Shown here piece after piece: positions 24,285-27,434 of a stretch of 27,434 bases of DNA; within the stretch, counting starts at the first letter, position 1; each line of letters starts with the position of its first letter. The notes under the pieces are model-generated. The model searched no databases, was not told the DNA's origin, and saw nothing but the letters and a program-made list of their open reading frames with translations. Both the position numbers and the translations under genes were made by a program. The DNA lies in contig CAJQMX010000306.1 in the NCBI GenBank assembly GCA_905479515.1, positions 1-27,434 on the forward strand. The letters run 5' to 3'. The stretch is from an uncultured Parasphingopyxis sp. GTDB lineage: Bacteria > Pseudomonadota > Alphaproteobacteria > Sphingomonadales > Sphingomonadaceae.

Positions 24285-24381
24285 GTATTTGCGCCATTTC
24301 GGACGAAGCAGGCGGCGACCGGTAAATTTTTGGGAAAGGATTTCTGCTAAACCGTATCCGTGCCAAGAAAAGGAGGGGGCC

Positions 24382-24669
24382 ATGTCCCTGTCATTCGCCA
24401 TCGCCGCCCTGCTGCTTCATCCGGGCGGACTTGCTGCAGATGGATGCCACAATGACCGGCGCAATGGCGGGCGGCATTGCCATCGTTCGGGTTCTACAGT
24501 GGCCCAACCCTTTACCGGGCGAACCGGGCGAACCCGGGATGGCGCCTTCGTCAATTGCGATGCAGCGCGGGCAGCCGGGGCCGCTCCCGTGCGGCGCGGC
24601 GATCCCGGCTATGGCCAGCATCTTGATCGCGACAATGATGGCGTTGGCTGTGAGCCGTATCGGCGCTGA
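24382..24669 (+). CDS. Small secreted Excalibur-domain protein
   Basis: 95 residues from an ATG preceded by an excellent AAGGAGG at 5-7 nt. A short hydrophobic N-terminus (SLSFAIAALLLHPGGLAA) looks like an export signal. Next is a histidine/cysteine motif, GCHNDRRNGGRHCH (21-34), of the kind that often precedes Excalibur domains. The C-terminus NCDAARAAGAAPVRRGDPGYGQHLDRDNDGVGCE is an Excalibur domain, with the calcium-binding DRDNDGVGCE loop at 82-91 and the paired cysteines Cys59 and Cys90. It is probably an extracytoplasmic calcium-binding protein; some homologues are attached to nucleases. The structured region upstream might be its leader. Confidence 0.88.
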   Translation: MSLSFAIAALLLHPGGLAADGCHNDRRNGGRHCHRSGSTVAQPFTGRTGRTRDGAFVNCDAARAAGAAPVRRGDPGYGQHLDRDNDGVGCEPYRR

Positions 24670-24815
24670 ACGGGATAGCGCGACAATTCTGCCGGAACGC
24701 AATGGACCCGATCGGCTTACCGCAGGAAAAGCACTCTTTCTCGGCTTCAGGCTGATACATATCGTGACAGAACCCTGGAGTTGCGGGAGAAAGGCCGCGG
24801 ATTGGGAGGGCGCGC

Positions 24816-25631
24816 ATGGGAATCACACATCTGCTCACGGCCGTAGCGGGATTTATCATTCCGAACAGCCATGTGATCGACTTGCCGGTTGCCGATAATG
24901 GGATAGTCTATCAGATGTACGTCCATGTCCCGCCGGCCTGCAGCGAGCCGAACGTGCAGTGTCCTGCTGTCTACAGCCTCGATGCGGAATATTCCTTTCC
25001 GCTCGCTGCTGCGATCACCACGCATCTTGCTGATCGAAACCGCATACCGCCGGTGATAACCGTTTCAATCGGCTATCCGGACAAAAGCCAGTATCGACGT
25101 GATCGAAGCCGGGATTATACGCCCTATTTTTATCCGACCGGCGGTTATGGCGAAGAAACGCAAAGACTGTCCGGGGGCGGGCCTGCATTCCTCGCCGCGA
25201 TCCGCGACCGGATCATCCCCTATGTCGAGGCACATTATGGCGCGGCGGCCGATCATCGGACTTTGGTTGGCCATAGCTATGGCGGGCTGTTTTCCGTCTG
25301 GACGCTGATGACGGAGCCCGATCTGTTCGACAATTTCATCATCGTTTCTCCCTCACTCTGGTATGCCGATGGCCGCTTCCTCAACGAAGTGCGGGCCTAT
25401 GAACCGGCCGAGCGCGATGCGCCGATTGCGGTGTATCTCGCCGTAGGTGAGTATGAAGAGCAGCCGGAAAATGGCCGGGCGATGGTCAGTGATGCCCGCG
25501 CGCTCGCTGCAGAGTTCGCACAATGGGGCGAAGGTAGGGTGGTTTTTGAATTCGCCGAGATGCGGCAGGAAACCCATGCCAGCATCTTCCCCGGCGCGTT
25601 TTCAAACGGTGTGCGCCAGATCTTCCAATAG
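24816..25631 (+). CDS. Alpha/beta hydrolase, esterase D / IroE-like
   Basis: 271 residues with the alpha/beta-hydrolase layout of the putative-esterase family (PF00756): nucleophile Ser154 in GHSYGG, catalytic His254 in QETHASIFPGAFSNG, and an acidic residue near Glu212 (VGEYEE). The ETHAS(I/F)xPxA and SPSLWY segments are typical of IroE/BesA-like trilactone esterases and related periplasmic esterases. The N-terminus is mildly hydrophobic (MGITHLLTAVAGFII), so export or membrane association is possible. A GGGAGG lies ahead of the ATG. There is no siderophore biosynthesis gene here, so a general esterase is as likely as siderophore hydrolysis. The stop abuts the convergent DUF3501 stop with no spacer. 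Confidence 0.82.
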   Translation: MGITHLLTAVAGFIIPNSHVIDLPVADNGIVYQMYVHVPPACSEPNVQCPAVYSLDAEYSFPLAAAITTHLADRNRIPPVITVSIGYPDKSQYRRDRSRDYTPYFYPTGGYGEETQRLSGGGPAFLAAIRDRIIPYVEAHYGAAADHRTLVGHSYGGLFSVWTLMTEPDLFDNFIIVSPSLWYADGRFLNEVRAYEPAERDAPIAVYLAVGEYEEQPENGRAMVSDARALAAEFAQWGEGRVVFEFAEMRQETHASIFPGAFSNGVRQIFQ

Positions 25632-26225
25632 TCAGGCGAAATCGCGGGACAGTTCGGCGCGCATTTCGTCACTGATAATCGCGGCATGGCCATAGGCCGG
25701 ATGGTCGATCTGGAAGAGAATCTGGTTCGCCGTATCGCGGAATTTCGCCTTTTGCTCCGCCGTAAACGCGAAGTGCAGGAACAGCACAGCCGAAGCCTTG
25801 CCGCTCGCGCTCTCCCGGTCGACATCCTGTTCCGGGGTCGCGCCAATTTTTTCGCCATCGACCGTGATATGGATGTGATCGATCACCCCGCCAAGCTTGT
25901 TGAGCAATATGTCACGCCGCGCCGGATCCTCGACCTCGAACATCAGCGTGCAGGTCAGCTCATCGCCATTGGGGATCATCGGATTATAGGCGGCCAGCTC
26001 GTCAACCAGCTGTTCCTCCCCGCCTTTTTCGATACGCAGCATTTCCTGCACCTGCAGCCACATCGTGTCCCAGCTCTCGAAATAAACCGTAACATGCGGC
26101 CCGACAGACAGACGGCGGAAGCGCTTGCGCAGCAGGTTTTCCTCACGCTTTTCGGCGCGGATTTGCTCGAAATCCTGCAGGCCCATGATATCGTCGACGG
26201 TGATTTCTCGGCTGTTACGCGGCAT
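25632..26225 (-). CDS. DUF3501 family protein
   Basis: 197 residues, soluble. ITVDDIMGLQDFEQIRAEKREE at the start, RRLSVGPHVTVYFESWDTMWLQVQEMLRIEKGG, the NPMIPNGDELTCTLMFEVED segment and the C-terminal LFQIDHPAYGHAAIISDEMRAEL match DUF3501, an uncharacterised family. It follows the Fe-S oxidoreductase gene by 10 nt with an AGGGAA ribosome binding site. In many proteobacteria this pair travels with a rubrerythrin gene, suggesting a role in peroxide or iron-sulfur redox defence; the rubrerythrin, if present, would lie beyond the right edge. No catalytic motif is visible. Confidence 0.88.
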   Translation of the reverse strand: MPRNSREITVDDIMGLQDFEQIRAEKREENLLRKRFRRLSVGPHVTVYFESWDTMWLQVQEMLRIEKGGEEQLVDELAAYNPMIPNGDELTCTLMFEVEDPARRDILLNKLGGVIDHIHITVDGEKIGATPEQDVDRESASGKASAVLFLHFAFTAEQKAKFRDTANQILFQIDHPAYGHAAIISDEMRAELSRDFA

Positions 26226-26235
26226 GTTCTATTCC

Positions 26236-27434
26236 CTAAAATCCATAAGCCCTGGCGACAAGCTCGATGGGATGGCCGATCCGTTCGGGCACATCCTCGC
26301 CGCCGCTCGCCTTCATCACTTCGCGCAGGTGCGGGCCGGCAAGCGGACATTCGCTGACGACATAATCGGGGTTGGTCTTTTTCAGATTGCGCACCGTAGG
26401 CCGGGCGAGCTTGACGGCGGTATCATAATTTTCCGCCATGATGCCCCATTTGCCGCCATGGCCTGAACAGCGCTCAACGATGCTTGGCGCCGCGCCGGGA
26501 ATAAGTTTCAGCATCTCCAGCGCCTTCGCCCCCATATTCTGGGCACGGCTGTGACAGGCGAAATGCACGCCGACCTTGGTCTCCATCTCGGGCACGGCAA
26601 CCAGCCCTTTATCCTTGGCCAGCTCGACAACATATTGGGCAAGATCGCGCGTATGTTCAGCAAGCTTCAGGATCACCGGATTGTCCGGCAGGATCAGCGG
26701 CCATTCGAATTTCATCATCAGTGCGCAGGACGGGGTGAGCGCGACAATATCATAACCGCGATCGATCAGCGGTTCGAAATGGGCGGCCACGGCCTCTGCG
26801 CTTTTTGCGACGCCCTCCAGATCGCCATTTTCGAGCAGCGGCATGCCGCAGCAATGGGGATGCTCGATCCGGCATGACACGCCGTTGTGCGAGAGCACAT
26901 CGAGCGCCGCCTTGCCCGGCGTCTGATCATTGAAATTGGCGTAGCAGGTTGCATAGATCGCCGCCTTGCGGCCGAAATTGGGTGCCTCGACATTCACGGC
27001 CGGCATCGCCTTGGCCGGTGTTTTCGTCAGTGGCTTGGACTCGTAACGCGGTAGATGCGCGCGCTTGTCGATACCCAGCGTCTTTTCCATCACCCCGCGG
27101 GTCAGCCCGTTCGTGTCTTTCGTCGCCCAGTTGGCAAGCCCGGAAACCTTGGTCGCCAGCTTGCCGTTCCGGTCGGTCTTGGCGAGCTGGGAATCCGCAA
27201 AGCTGGTCTCACCATTTTTATGCTCGATGGCCCGTGCCCGCAGCATCAGATGCGGAAAATCGAGATCAAAAGCATGCGGCGGCACATAGGGGCACTTCAC
27301 CATGAAGCACATGTCGCACAGGGTGCAGGCATCGATAACCGGCTTGAAGCTTTCGCTCGGGAGGTCTTCAACCATCTCGGTTTCGCTGTCATCGATCAGG
27401 TCGAACAGCTGTGGAAAGCTGTCACACAGGTTGA
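26236..27434 (-). CDS. CCG-domain Fe-S oxidoreductase (heterodisulfide reductase-like), 5' end cut
   Basis: The coding frame runs through the right edge of the window, so the true start is missing; an internal ATG at 27375 is not the start, because upstream codons continue the family sequence (NLCDSFPQLFDLID). Visible are a 4Fe-4S motif CTLCDMCFMVKCP and two cysteine-rich CCG-type domains (HPHCCGMPLLENGD and ERCSGHGGKWG, with CYANF and ACHSRAQ partners), as in heterodisulfide-reductase subunit D and glycolate oxidase GlcF-like proteins. It is thought to transfer electrons through Fe-S clusters. It is co-transcribed with DUF3501. The precise substrate is not known. Confidence 0.9.
   Translation of the reverse strand, partial: NLCDSFPQLFDLIDDSETEMVEDLPSESFKPVIDACTLCDMCFMVKCPYVPPHAFDLDFPHLMLRARAIEHKNGETSFADSQLAKTDRNGKLATKVSGLANWATKDTNGLTRGVMEKTLGIDKRAHLPRYESKPLTKTPAKAMPAVNVEAPNFGRKAAIYATCYANFNDQTPGKAALDVLSHNGVSCRIEHPHCCGMPLLENGDLEGVAKSAEAVAAHFEPLIDRGYDIVALTPSCALMMKFEWPLILPDNPVILKLAEHTRDLAQYVVELAKDKGLVAVPEMETKVGVHFACHSRAQNMGAKALEMLKLIPGAAPSIVERCSGHGGKWGIMAENYDTAVKLARPTVRNLKKTNPDYVVSECPLAGPHLREVMKASGGEDVPERIGHPIELVARAYGF

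Larger units (their letters stand above)
24121..24285 (+). ncRNA. Candidate small RNA or attenuator leader
   Basis: About 165 nt predicted from a promoter-like element and two terminator-like hairpins, with no protein gene upstream to explain them. In order, stems pair 24124-24128 with 24135-24139; 24157-24165 with 24170-24178 (terminator 1); CATCC 24189-24193 with GGATG 24202-24206; 24227-24234 with 24239-24246 (one G-U); and 24247-24255 with 24272-24280 (terminator 2). The 5' ACGGGCG (24122-24128) is also perfectly complementary to CGCCCGT at 24250-24256, which would break terminator 2. This could be one or two small RNAs, or a leader controlling the Excalibur gene 97 nt beyond. No known RNA family is recognised by eye. 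Confidence 0.4.
23855..24381. other. 527-nt intergenic region without a protein gene
   Basis: The longest gap in the window, between the divergent ScfR-type and Excalibur genes. Frames that are open here (for example 23817-24263 on the plus strand) have no recognisable domain or ribosome binding site and look spurious. The right half contains a promoter-like element and a run of hairpins, annotated separately. The left half (23855-24089) shows only a weak TTGTC...GACAA inverted pair at 23926-23951, possibly an operator for the ScfR gene. Confidence 0.7.

Noticed and set aside
24121..24285. 6S RNA, SRP RNA or tmRNA as identity of the intergenic RNA
   Set aside because: The size would suit 6S RNA, but I cannot see a long closing stem around a central bubble, the SRP tetraloop motif or a tmRNA tag frame. 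Left as unassigned.
24052..24366. A 104-residue minus-strand frame and a plus-strand frame in the large intergenic gap
   Set aside because: No start signals or domains, and the frames run through terminator-like hairpins. The RNA structures explain the region better.

Overview
The window reads as one chromosomal segment of a GC-rich alphaproteobacterium, most likely a member of the Sphingomonadales. I infer this from the family content: an XrtA/PEP-CTERM regulatory set (PrsK/PrsR with its sugar transferase), a DUF4199 plus membrane-LuxR pair, a TonB receptor followed by a DUF6607-type protein, a ScfR/RamB-type regulator, and a DUF3501 plus Fe-S oxidoreductase pair. Gene density is high. I see no IS element, tRNA, rRNA, CRISPR array or phage gene, and no clear pseudogene.

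Layout. 1-2093: a small secreted PepSY-like protein and a divergent exported amidohydrolase. 2098-3149: a membrane-tethered LuxR regulator followed by a DUF4199 membrane protein, with three short inverted half-sites between them. 3202-6621: a hemin/siderophore-type TonB receptor and a DUF6607-type periplasmic protein, led by a Fur-box-like palindrome and closed by a strong intrinsic terminator behind an unusually structured 3' UTR. 6738-8543: the ABC-F ATPase Uup. 8548-10615: a beta-lactamase-fold serine hydrolase and a DUF815 ATPase. 10719-17551: a tightly overlapping minus-strand operon encoding a polyprenyl-phosphate sugar transferase, histidine kinase PrsK, sigma-54 activator PrsR and a membrane-anchored TPR protein. 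This looks like the control arm of an exopolysaccharide/PEP-CTERM system, but no exosortase or PEP-CTERM substrate is visible here.

17736-19530 holds a fatty-acid desaturase and a phytanoyl-CoA-dioxygenase-like enzyme in one operon, divergent from a PaaX-like regulator (19597-20418) that may control them. 20458-22466 is mannose-1-phosphate guanylyltransferase translationally coupled to an aldo/keto reductase. 22463-23854 is the ScfR-type regulator. The largest gap (23855-24381) has no convincing protein gene, but on the plus strand it carries a promoter-like element, two intrinsic-terminator-like hairpins and mutually exclusive pairings, so it is a candidate small-RNA or attenuator locus. After it come an Excalibur-domain secreted protein, an IroE/esterase-D-like hydrolase, DUF3501, and a CCG-domain Fe-S oxidoreductase running off the right edge.

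The most interesting non-coding signals are the 24121-24285 RNA candidate, the half-site cluster at 2688-2721, and the multi-hairpin 3' UTR at 3202-3333. All family assignments come from reading motifs by eye. No database search was possible.
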